A DNA stretch of 31,292 bases from a virus: IMG/VR virus record IMGVR_UViG_3300034198_023937, positions 1 to 31,292 of that record, one strand, 5' to 3'. Both the position numbers and the translations under genes were made by a program. The notes under the pieces were generated by a model that saw only the letters and a list, made by a program, of their open reading frames with translations, did not search any database and was not told where the DNA came from. Shown piece after piece: positions 1 through 5,239 of this stretch. The number at the start of each line of letters is the position of its first letter. Position 1 is the stretch's first letter.

Positions 1-1
1 C

Positions 2-196
2 GCCAACGTTGAGATTGACGGCACCGCCGTGGAGGTGATCTTCCAGAGCAACAGCGACCGTGCCTACGGGTTCGAAGCGACCCCCGCTTTCGCTGCCCGC
101 CTGGCAGAGGTGATCTCCTCCCCCGACCTGCTGGGCCTCTCCCTGGGGCGCCTGATCAACGACGCCCGCCGCAGCGGCGACCTGCAGCAGATCTGA
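2..196 (+). CDS. Small hypothetical protein, 3' end only (GC-rich)
   Basis: An open frame enters from the left edge and encodes 64 residues before a TGA at 194-196. It begins ANVEIDGTAVEV and ends ARRSGDLQQI. Almost every codon ends in G or C (GCC, AAC, GTG, CTG), which supports real coding and contrasts sharply with the AT-rich genes after base 560. The product looks like a small soluble alpha/beta protein: a hydrophobic-alternating start (VEVIFQ), a Y-x-F strand, then two helices. From memory it resembles short hypothetical proteins of marine cyanomyoviruses, but I cannot verify that. The start codon lies outside the window. A G/C hairpin follows 7 bases after the stop. No function can be assigned. 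Confidence 0.6.
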   Translation, partial: ANVEIDGTAVEVIFQSNSDRAYGFEATPAFAARLAEVISSPDLLGLSLGRLINDARRSGDLQQI

Positions 197-203
197 CCCC
201 TAC

Positions 204-225
204 GGGGGGGGGTTGACCTCCCCCC
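204..225 (+). terminator. G/C hairpin after the first small gene
   Basis: Nine G residues (204-212) and CCTCCCCCC (217-225) can form a stem of about nine pairs, including one G-U, closed by the four-base loop TTGA. It sits just after the TGA at 194-196. CCCC at 197-200 can instead pair with GGGG at 204-207 across TAC, so two mutually exclusive folds exist. No T-run follows, so it may be an RNA 3'-end stabiliser or an imperfect intrinsic terminator. Confidence 0.5.
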
Positions 226-266
226 CATTACCGACTACAATTCCAAAGCAAACCGCAACGCACCCG

Positions 267-458
267 ATGACCAGCACCACCATCGACGGCATCCAGTTCA
301 CCATCACCCGCCTGCCCGTGGCACACGGTGCCGCTGCCCTCCGTTGGGCAGATCGCATCAAGGGCGGCAGCACCCGCGTTCGCACCCACGGTGGAGCAGC
401 AGGCAGCAGCAGCACCCGGATGAGCACCAAGGCAAGCGCCCTGGGCGACGTGCAGTGA
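267..458 (+). CDS. Possible small basic protein (GC-rich)
   Basis: An ATG at 267 opens a 63-codon frame ending at TGA 456-458. The product begins MTSTTIDGIQFTITRLP and continues with a Lys/Arg- and Ser-rich tail (RIKGGSTRVRTHGG, then SSSTR). The frame can be extended upstream to a TTG at 213, but that start lies inside the hairpin loop and is unlikely. No good Shine-Dalgarno sequence precedes the ATG. In favour of a real gene: it lies between two G/C hairpins, it has the same G/C-ending codon habit as the preceding gene, and its first half reads like a folded beta protein. Against it: GC-rich DNA easily produces chance frames, and overlapping frames exist on both strands. I do not recognise a family. 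Confidence 0.42.
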   Translation: MTSTTIDGIQFTITRLPVAHGAAALRWADRIKGGSTRVRTHGGAAGSSSTRMSTKASALGDVQ

Positions 459-711
459 CGGTTCGGGGGGTGGCACACCCGCCCCCTATTCGTTCGTGGC
501 AGGGGCAGTATTATGGTATAACGGTATCGTGATGGCGTGGCGCCGTGGCTAAAAACCAATGGATCCCTCAAGCTATAAAGTGTTACCCAAGCTAGGTCTA
601 TATCACACAATAAACAAAAAAATTTTTCGTATAAAAAATTGCCCCACCAAGTCTCACACAATATTAGTAATTACTATATAATTTTGAAAAGTAAAATTGA
701 TATAGATCAAA
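459..711. other. Non-coding junction, GC-rich to AT-rich
   Basis: No convincing gene is present. The left part (to about 545) is GC-rich and contains the second hairpin. From about 560 the DNA is AT-rich and stays so to the end of the window. At about 629-650, AATTTTT and AAAAATT arms separated by about six bases form a weak AT hairpin. ACTATATAAT near 673-682 resembles a -10 element upstream of the next gene, without a clear -35. The start of AT-rich sequence is not marked by a tRNA gene or an obvious repeat. Confidence 0.6.
465..483 (+). terminator. G/C hairpin after the second small gene
   Basis: GGGTG (468-472) and CACCC (476-480) pair across the loop GCA. The stem continues after one G-G mismatch with GG at 465-466 and CC at 482-483. 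It lies just after the TGA at 456-458 and echoes the hairpin after the first small gene. It is followed by CCCTATTCG rather than a T-run, so calling it a terminator is tentative. Confidence 0.4.
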
Positions 712-888
712 ATGCAAAAAAATTCTGGGGGAAATGTTAGAAGCATACAAGTTGATCCGATTACTGGCGAATATTATGTTATAATTCCAGAGTGGATCGC
801 CAACGATCTATCTTGGTATGAGGATACTGAGATTAAATTTAATGTGGAAGGAAATGAAGTATTACTTTCAGAGTACGACCAAAATTAA
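712..888 (+). CDS. Small AbrB/SpoVT-like (swapped-hairpin) protein
   Basis: An ATG at 712 encodes 58 residues ending at TAA 886-888. The order 'VDPITGEYYVIIPEWI', then 'LSWYEDTEIKF', then 'VEGNEVLLSE' matches the swapped-hairpin AbrB layout: a strand with an IP turn, a short helix ending in L-x-W-x-x-x-T, then strand-turn-strand. Known family members are DNA-binding transition-state regulators and antitoxins. The phage form is short and acidic, so DNA binding is not assured. No toxin partner is adjacent, because the next gene is glycosyltransferase-like and has its own promoter. AT-rich codon use agrees with the phage part of the window. The family call rests on pattern reading only. Confidence 0.72.
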   Translation: MQKNSGGNVRSIQVDPITGEYYVIIPEWIANDLSWYEDTEIKFNVEGNEVLLSEYDQN

Positions 889-900
889 AAATCAATTCTA

Positions 901-929
901 TTGACAATTCATATATAATATTGTATGAT
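901..929 (+). promoter_or_regulatory. Sigma70-type promoter
   Basis: A perfect -35 box TTGACA (901-906) is separated by exactly 17 bases from TATGAT (924-929), a 5/6 match to the -10 consensus. It lies 22 bases upstream of the ATG at 952. This is what the host primary sigma factor would recognise, so the glycosyltransferase-like gene and its followers may be transcribed before the late genes. Confidence 0.75.
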
Positions 930-951
930 ACTTCAGTAATGAATTGAAATT

Positions 952-1707
952 ATGGCTAAAGGATTTACGGTTAAAGCAAAGACTCCCACAGTAACACCAG
1001 AATCTGAATGGGATTATAATTTGGCAAAAGAAATGATACGTGGAAAATCCATCGTATTCTGTTTGCCCGGTAGAGGAGTTTCATATACCTACCTCAAGAG
1101 TTTTGTGCAACTTTGTTTTGATATTGTTCAGGCAGGGGCAAGCATTCAAATCTCGCAGGACTATTCATCAATGGTAAATTTCGCCCGCTGCAAATGCCTG
1201 GGCGCAAATGTTCTTCGTGGACCAGATCAATTACCATGGGACGGAAAACTTCCTTATGATTGGCAGTTGTGGATTGATTCTGATATTGTTTTCAATACAG
1301 AAAAATTCTTTCAACTTGTTCTTATGGAGAAGGACATTGCTGCTGGATGGTATTGTACCGAAGATGGTCACACCACATCAGTTGCACACTGGTTAGAGGA
1401 AGATGATTTCCGCAATAATGGTGGAGTCATGAATCACGAAACTTTAGATAGTATCTCTAAGCGCCGCAAACCTTTTACAGTTGATTATACTGGATTTGGT
1501 TGGTTGCTAATCAAGAATGGTGTATTTGAACATTCTGAGATGAAGTATCCATGGTTTGCCCCCAAGATGCAAGTCTTTGAATCCGGTGAGGTTCAGGACA
1601 TGTGTGGAGAAGATGTATCATTCTGTTTGGATGCGAAGGAAGCAGGATTTGAAATTTGGTGCGACCCTCGTGTTAGAGTCGGTCACGAAAAAACAAGAGT
1701 TATTTGA
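952..1707 (+). CDS. GT-A-fold glycosyltransferase-like protein
   Basis: The product has 251 residues. It shows the features of a nucleotide-sugar-dependent GT-A (GT2-like) glycosyltransferase: an N-terminal beta-alpha start with a nucleotide-binding-type strand (KSIVFCLPGRGV, about residues 32-43), a DxD-type metal motif in WIDSDIVF (Asp109 and Asp111), a GED motif at 219-221 where the catalytic base is expected, and a terminal His (His245 in VGHEK) that often completes the metal site. Such genes are common in cyanophages. Their acceptor is usually unknown: virion protein, host surface glycan and modified DNA are all possible. It has its own sigma70-type promoter and is followed after 3 bases by the next small gene. 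I am confident of the fold and less sure of the activity. Confidence 0.78.
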   Translation: MAKGFTVKAKTPTVTPESEWDYNLAKEMIRGKSIVFCLPGRGVSYTYLKSFVQLCFDIVQAGASIQISQDYSSMVNFARCKCLGANVLRGPDQLPWDGKLPYDWQLWIDSDIVFNTEKFFQLVLMEKDIAAGWYCTEDGHTTSVAHWLEEDDFRNNGGVMNHETLDSISKRRKPFTVDYTGFGWLLIKNGVFEHSEMKYPWFAPKMQVFESGEVQDMCGEDVSFCLDAKEAGFEIWCDPRVRVGHEKTRVI

Positions 1708-1710
1708 CGA

Positions 1711-1872
1711 ATGGCTAACAGATCTTACAATATTCTTTGTAAGGGTAGAAAGATATATTCAAATCTTACAGAGGAAGAATATTTCGATACTATGGAGAAT
1801 TTGGCAGTAAAATTCTACCAGTCAGGTTCTCCAAAACCAGAAGATTTAGAAACTGAAATTATCGGAGAATAG
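1711..1872 (+). CDS. Small protein, 53 residues
   Basis: An ATG at 1711, three bases after the stop of the glycosyltransferase-like gene, encodes 53 residues ending at TAG 1870-1872. It starts MANRSYNILCKGRKIYSNLT, then reads EEEYFDTMENLAVKFYQSG, and ends in an acidic tail (PEDLETEIIGE). The Leu-Thr-Glu-Glu-Glu-Tyr-Phe pattern and the beta start followed by a helix are typical of small conserved cyanophage proteins. I cannot assign a function. The tight spacing on both sides (3 bases upstream, 2 downstream) supports a co-transcribed gene. Confidence 0.72.
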   Translation: MANRSYNILCKGRKIYSNLTEEEYFDTMENLAVKFYQSGSPKPEDLETEIIGE

Positions 1873-1874
1873 TT

Positions 1875-2018
1875 ATGGCAATTAAAAAATCATTGAGTGG
1901 CTCTAAGATTATTGAGTCTAATCCCAAAAATACTCGTCAAGGCTGCGGTTCCAATACAAAGTATGCCGCTTCCTCTCGCAATAAAGCGCGTAAGAAGTAT
2001 AGAGGACAGGGGAAATAA
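1875..2018 (+). CDS. Small basic Lys/Arg-rich protein, 47 residues
   Basis: An ATG at 1875, two bases after the previous stop, encodes 47 residues beginning MAIKKSLSGSKIIES and ending KARKKYRGQGK before TAA 2016-2018. It is strongly basic and rich in Ser, Asn and Gly, with one Cys (QGCGSN). I recall near-identical small proteins in T4-like cyanophages, annotated only as hypothetical. The charge suggests nucleic-acid or ribosome binding, which is inference. It lies head to tail in a tight string of genes, five bases before the next ATG. Confidence 0.75.
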   Translation: MAIKKSLSGSKIIESNPKNTRQGCGSNTKYAASSRNKARKKYRGQGK

Positions 2019-2023
2019 AAAAA

Positions 2024-2227
2024 ATGCTTCAGTTAAATCCACAAATCCCAGTTGTTACCCCAAAGGGTAATGGTTGGGCATTTTTTTTAATTGACCGATC
2101 ACAAGAACACGATCTTGAATGGATTGTGTTCTTGGATGATGGTGGCATATGTTGGACATTTAGAAATAAGGACATTAGAATTCAAAAAAATTCTACTTTT
2201 TCTCGTGAAAACATTTTAGATTCTTAA
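2024..2227 (+). CDS. Conserved-looking small protein, 67 residues
   Basis: The 67-residue product starts MLQLNPQIPVVTPKG and contains GWAFFLIDRSQEHDLEWIVF, DDGG and CWTFRNKDIR. The pattern of a PxVTPKGxGxAFFxID start, an EHxLxW core and a WTFxNxxIR end is one I recall from many marine cyanomyoviruses, always without a known function. It looks like a compact all-beta domain. AGGGG at 2008-2012 is a plausible ribosome binding site for the ATG at 2024. Position between the small-gene string and speD suggests co-expression with them. Confidence 0.75.
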   Translation: MLQLNPQIPVVTPKGNGWAFFLIDRSQEHDLEWIVFLDDGGICWTFRNKDIRIQKNSTFSRENILDS

Positions 2228-2235
2228 AATAAATA
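2228..2235 (+). promoter_or_regulatory. Possible late promoter before speD
   Basis: AATAAATA matches the T4 late consensus TATAAATA at 7 of 8 positions and starts just after the stop of the preceding gene, about 25-40 bases before the speD start. In AT-rich DNA a 7/8 match can arise by chance, so this is weaker than the three perfect copies elsewhere in the window. Confidence 0.35.
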
Positions 2236-2259
2236 ATCCTTTAGTGTGATTTTTGTATC

Positions 2260-2601
2260 TTGAAACAATTTTCAATGGGTAAGCATCTCTTATTGGAGGT
2301 ATATAATGTTAAATATGATTTGATTAATAATGCAGTTGCTCTCGAAGAGGTGATGGTTACAGGAATTAACCGTGTCGGAATGACAATTTTGAACGTCTTT
2401 CAACATTGTTTCGTACCACAAGGATGTACGATTGTTATTTCACTTGCAGAAAGTCACGTTTCTTGCCATACTTGGCCAGAAGAAGGTTGTTTGGCAATAG
2501 ATGTTTATACGTGTGGTGAAGGCAATCCTAGGTTAATTGCATTGGAACTTTTAAAGTATCTAAATTCTTATAGCTATTCAATTCGGGAAATAGATCGTTA
2601 A
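2260..2601 (+). CDS. speD: S-adenosylmethionine decarboxylase proenzyme
   Basis: The product is a class 1B (short prokaryotic) AdoMet decarboxylase of 113 residues from TTG 2260, or 108 from ATG 2275 (MGKHLLLEVYN). The enzyme decarboxylates S-adenosylmethionine to give the aminopropyl donor for spermidine and spermine. Family members cleave themselves between Glu and Ser to make a pyruvoyl cofactor. The site is visible as AESHVSCHTWPE. With the TTG start the cleavage Ser is residue 65, the processing His is 70 and the catalytic Cys is 85, each exactly two more than Ser63, His68 and Cys83 of the Thermotoga maritima enzyme. So the chain appears active. speD is an established auxiliary metabolic gene of marine cyanophages, here next to the baseplate genes. 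Neither start has a clear Shine-Dalgarno sequence. Confidence 0.93.
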   Translation: MKQFSMGKHLLLEVYNVKYDLINNAVALEEVMVTGINRVGMTILNVFQHCFVPQGCTIVISLAESHVSCHTWPEEGCLAIDVYTCGEGNPRLIALELLKYLNSYSYSIREIDR

Positions 2602-2604
2602 ATA
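2597..2604 (+). promoter_or_regulatory. Possible degenerate late promoter overlapping speD stop
   Basis: GTTAAATA keeps the TAAATA core of the T4-type late promoter (6 of 8 matches to TATAAATA) and overlaps the speD TAA. If used, transcription would start near 2610, exactly where the GGGGAG of the following possible RNA switch begins. The match is weak and the call tentative. Confidence 0.3.
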
Positions 2605-2610
2605 GATGTA

Positions 2611-2666
2611 GGGGAGATAGCAACCTCCTTCAAAAAAAAGTTCTGTTTTTTACCAAAAAACAGGAG
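2611..2666 (+). promoter_or_regulatory. Possible RNA switch covering a ribosome binding site
   Basis: Three complementary pieces lie in order. GGGGAG (2611-2616) can pair with CTCCTT (2625-2630), the inner four pairs being Watson-Crick and the outer two G-U. The same CTCCT (2625-2629) is also a perfect complement of the Shine-Dalgarno AGGAG (2662-2666). Separately, CTGTTTTTT (2643-2651) and AAAAAACAG (2655-2663) form a perfect nine-pair hairpin with loop ACC, extendable by two more pairs into the AGGAG. The ribosome binding site of the gene at 2672 can therefore be masked in two different ways. The pairings are seen in the sequence; regulation is inferred. Confidence 0.45.
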
Positions 2667-2671
2667 CTACA

Positions 2672-2905
2672 ATGTCAAACTTACCAGTTGATAGAGATCC
2701 AAGTTACATGCACAAAATGTGGGGCACCACAAAATTAGTGACGGATTATTCGGATAATAGAAAAGTGATTCAAGAAATTATGCATGATGAGATTCCAAAA
2801 AACAAATATAATCTTGCAGAGGAAATGCATAAGAAAATTCGTAATGATAATGACTATGATGATTGGGATTATGGAACTGAGCCATCATACGGTCATTCTT
2901 GGTAG
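2672..2905 (+). CDS. Acidic small protein of unknown function, 77 residues
   Basis: The 77-residue product starts MSNLPVDRDPSYMHKMWGTTKLV, has a central amphipathic helix (KVIQEIMHDEIPKNKYNLAEEMHKKI) and ends in an Asp/Tyr/Trp-rich tail (NDNDYDDWDYGTEPSYGHSW). No catalytic motif or membrane segment is visible, and I do not recognise the family. AGGAG at 2662-2666, five bases before the ATG, is the best Shine-Dalgarno in this part of the window and lies within foldable RNA. The gene sits between speD and the late promoter of the baseplate operon. The acidic, aromatic tail suggests a protein-protein contact, which is inference. Confidence 0.75.
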   Translation: MSNLPVDRDPSYMHKMWGTTKLVTDYSDNRKVIQEIMHDEIPKNKYNLAEEMHKKIRNDNDYDDWDYGTEPSYGHSW

Positions 2906-2909
2906 TCCA

Positions 2910-2917
2910 TATAAATA
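2910..2917 (+). promoter_or_regulatory. T4-type late promoter for the gp25 operon
   Basis: A perfect TATAAATA lies 22 bases upstream of the gp25 ATG. In T4 this element is read by the phage late sigma factor gp55 with gp33 and the clamp. It would drive gp25, gp6 and the giant gene. Confidence 0.82.
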
Positions 2918-2939
2918 AAAAAAATAGTTAAATTCTTTA

Positions 2940-3341
2940 ATGTCTGCAACGAGAATATCCAGAAAATTTAAGGATATTAGTTTGTCTTTTGACATGCATC
3001 CTGTAACTAAGGATATTCTCGTTTTGACTAATGAGAATGCTATTAAAAGATCAATTCGTAATATTATACAAACAGTTCCAAGTGAAAAATTTTTCAATTC
3101 AACATTTGGTTCTGATGTAAAAATAACTTTATTTGAATTCATTGATTTTGGTACTGCATCATTACTTCAAAAACAAGTTGAGATTGCAATTAATAATTAT
3201 GAATCAAGAGTAAATAAAGTCAAAGTTGAAGTAGACCCAAGACCTGATGATAATGCTTTTGAAATAAACGTATTTTTTGATATCATTGGGCAAGATTTTC
3301 CATCACAAACATTTAATTACATTTTAGAGGCAACAAGATAA
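2940..3341 (+). CDS. 25: Baseplate wedge protein gp25
   Basis: The product is 133 residues, essentially the same length as T4 gp25 (132). It has the gp25/VC-sheath-initiator look: a basic start (SATRISRKFKDISLSF), TKDILVLTNENAIKRSIRNI where the Asn and Arg residues fall in the conserved helix, then the P-x-E-(K)-x-F segment, here VPSEKFFNSTFGS, and strands ending LEATR. In T4, gp25 joins gp6 and gp53 in the inner baseplate and starts sheath assembly. It follows a perfect late promoter and ends one base before the gp6 ATG. No ribosome binding site is obvious in the short AT-rich leader. Confidence 0.9.
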   Translation: MSATRISRKFKDISLSFDMHPVTKDILVLTNENAIKRSIRNIIQTVPSEKFFNSTFGSDVKITLFEFIDFGTASLLQKQVEIAINNYESRVNKVKVEVDPRPDDNAFEINVFFDIIGQDFPSQTFNYILEATR

Positions 3342-3342
3342 A

Positions 3343-5238
3343 ATGCCTTTTACAAAATTTGCTGATCTAGATTTTGATCAGATAAAAACATCAATTAAAA
3401 CTTACTTAAGAGCAAATTCTAATTTTACAGATTTTGATTTTGAAGGTTCAAATTTTTCCGTCTTAATAGACACTCTTGCGTATAATACTTACATTACTGC
3501 GTTCAATTCAAATATGATAGTCAACGAATCCTTTTTGGATTCTGCGACTATTAGAGATAATGTAATATCACTTGCAAGAAACGTTGGATATGTTCCAAGA
3601 TCAAAAACTTGTGCAAAAGCAAATATATCTTTTAACATTAATCTTCCGGTTGCCGCAACTTCACCAAGTCAAATTATTCTTAAAGCAGGACTTGTTTGTG
3701 TAGGGTCAATAGAAAATACATCCTATACATTTTCAATTCCTGAGGACATTGCAACAGTTGTTGATACAAATAGTAAAATAGCAGCATTTAATAACTTAGA
3801 AATTTGTCAGGGAGTATTCTTAACAAAAGAATTTATAGTTAATAATTCAATCAGTCAAAAATTCATTTTAGATAATCCAAATATTGACACAAGTACAATT
3901 ATTGTCAAAATAATTGATTCTGGAACCGAAGTTGAGTATAGCAAAGTAGATAATATTCTCAAGATTAATGAAAAATCTGAAATTTTTCTAATTCAAGAAA
4001 TTGAAGATGAAAAATATGAAATACTATTTGGAGATGGAATTCTTGGTAAAAAATTAGCAAATGGAGTTACTGTAAAAATTAGTTATATTATAACTGATGG
4101 TATTGATGGCAATGGTCCTTCTGTATTTTCTTATTCTGGATCAATAACGAATACATTAGGAGTAACACAGGATCCAGTAGGAACTGTACTCATCACAACA
4201 AACTCTGGAGCATCTGGGGGAGGTGACATTGAGTCAATTGATTCAATCAAGTACTTTGCCCCCAGAGTTTATTCTTCACAGTACAGGGCGGTTACAGCAA
4301 AGGACTATGAGGCAATAATTCAGTCAGTATATCCAAATACAGAATCTGTTTCTGTTGTTGGTGGAGAAGAATTAATTCCGCCACAATATGGAAATGTTTT
4401 TATTAGTATAAAACCAAAAAATGCCTATACAATTTCCGATTTTACAAAATTTAATATTCTTTCAAAATTAAAACAACATAGTATCATAGGAATAAATCAA
4501 AAAATTATTGATCTAAAACTATTATATGTTGAAATTGATTCATCCATTTATTATGATTCTTCTAAAGTTTCAAACGTTAGTGACTTACAATCCAAAATAC
4601 AATCAAATCTTGAGGTTTATTCAAAATCTGTCGATTTAAATAAATTTGGAGGAAGATTTAAATATAGTAAAATTTTACAAATCATTGACAATTCTGATAC
4701 TAATATCACTTCAAATATCACCAAGGTTAAAATTAGAAGGAATTTAAATTGTGTAATATCACCAAATACTTTCTCCCAGTATGAATTATGCTTTGGAAAT
4801 AAATTTCACAAAGAAATTGGAAAATATAATATTAAAAGCACCGGATTTACTGTTTCAGATGTTATAGGAACAGTTTTCTTTACTGATGTTGCTGTTGTGG
4901 ATAGTAACATTGGATCATTGGCAATTGTTAGGAAAAACGATAGTACCAATTCACTTGAAGTAGTTAAAAAATCAATAGGAACAGTTAATTATGAGACTGG
5001 AGAAATTTTAATCAGCACCATAAAAATTACAGGAACTTCACTACCAAATAATATTGTAGAAATTCAGGCATATCCAGATTCAAATGATGTTATTGGTTTG
5101 AAAGATCTATATGTTGTTTTTGATGTTACGAAAAGTTCAATAAATATGGTAAAAGATACAATTTCTTCTGGGCAGCAAATTTCTGGAGTTAATTTCCCAT
5201 CAACTTCAAGCTATTCAAATGGAAATTTAACGAGGTAA
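3343..5238 (+). CDS. 6: Baseplate wedge protein gp6
   Basis: The product has 631 residues; T4 gp6 has 660. gp6 dimers make the continuous inner ring that ties the wedges together in the baseplate. Visible signatures are the N-terminal DFDFEGSNFSVLIDTLAYNT segment (about residues 29-48), SATIRDNVISLARNVGYVPRS (about 66-86), and the Baseplate_J-like APRVYSSQYRAVTAKDYEAI (about 306-325), which corresponds to the 'P..(Y/F)..Q.RAVT..DYE' motif of the J/gp6 group. The gene starts one base after gp25 and stops one base before the giant gene, as expected for a wedge operon in T4 order. Nothing is truncated. Confidence 0.9.
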   Translation: MPFTKFADLDFDQIKTSIKTYLRANSNFTDFDFEGSNFSVLIDTLAYNTYITAFNSNMIVNESFLDSATIRDNVISLARNVGYVPRSKTCAKANISFNINLPVAATSPSQIILKAGLVCVGSIENTSYTFSIPEDIATVVDTNSKIAAFNNLEICQGVFLTKEFIVNNSISQKFILDNPNIDTSTIIVKIIDSGTEVEYSKVDNILKINEKSEIFLIQEIEDEKYEILFGDGILGKKLANGVTVKISYIITDGIDGNGPSVFSYSGSITNTLGVTQDPVGTVLITTNSGASGGGDIESIDSIKYFAPRVYSSQYRAVTAKDYEAIIQSVYPNTESVSVVGGEELIPPQYGNVFISIKPKNAYTISDFTKFNILSKLKQHSIIGINQKIIDLKLLYVEIDSSIYYDSSKVSNVSDLQSKIQSNLEVYSKSVDLNKFGGRFKYSKILQIIDNSDTNITSNITKVKIRRNLNCVISPNTFSQYELCFGNKFHKEIGKYNIKSTGFTVSDVIGTVFFTDVAVVDSNIGSLAIVRKNDSTNSLEVVKKSIGTVNYETGEILISTIKITGTSLPNNIVEIQAYPDSNDVIGLKDLYVVFDVTKSSINMVKDTISSGQQISGVNFPSTSSYSNGNLTR

Positions 5239-5239
5239 T

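Noticed and set aside
344-532. Plus-strand frame overlapping the second GC-rich small gene
   Set aside because: The translation is His/Arg/Gln-rich with low complexity and runs through the hairpin after 458. It looks like a shifted-frame shadow.
200-661. Long minus-strand open frame of 153 residues across the GC/AT junction
   Set aside because: Its composition is Pro/Arg/Cys-rich on the GC side and Phe/Leu-rich on the AT side, as expected from a chance frame spanning the composition switch. It runs through both hairpins and has no ribosome binding site.
1556-1810. Plus-strand frame overlapping the end of the glycosyltransferase-like gene
   Set aside because: It covers the GED motif in the wrong frame and also overlaps the better-supported gene at 1711-1872. 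It has no recognisable domain.
2643-2663. CTGTTTTTT/AAAAAACAG hairpin as an ordinary intrinsic terminator of speD
   Set aside because: The stem is A/T-only apart from the three base pairs at its foot, no T-run follows the right arm, and its right arm enters the Shine-Dalgarno of the next gene. A translational element is a better reading.
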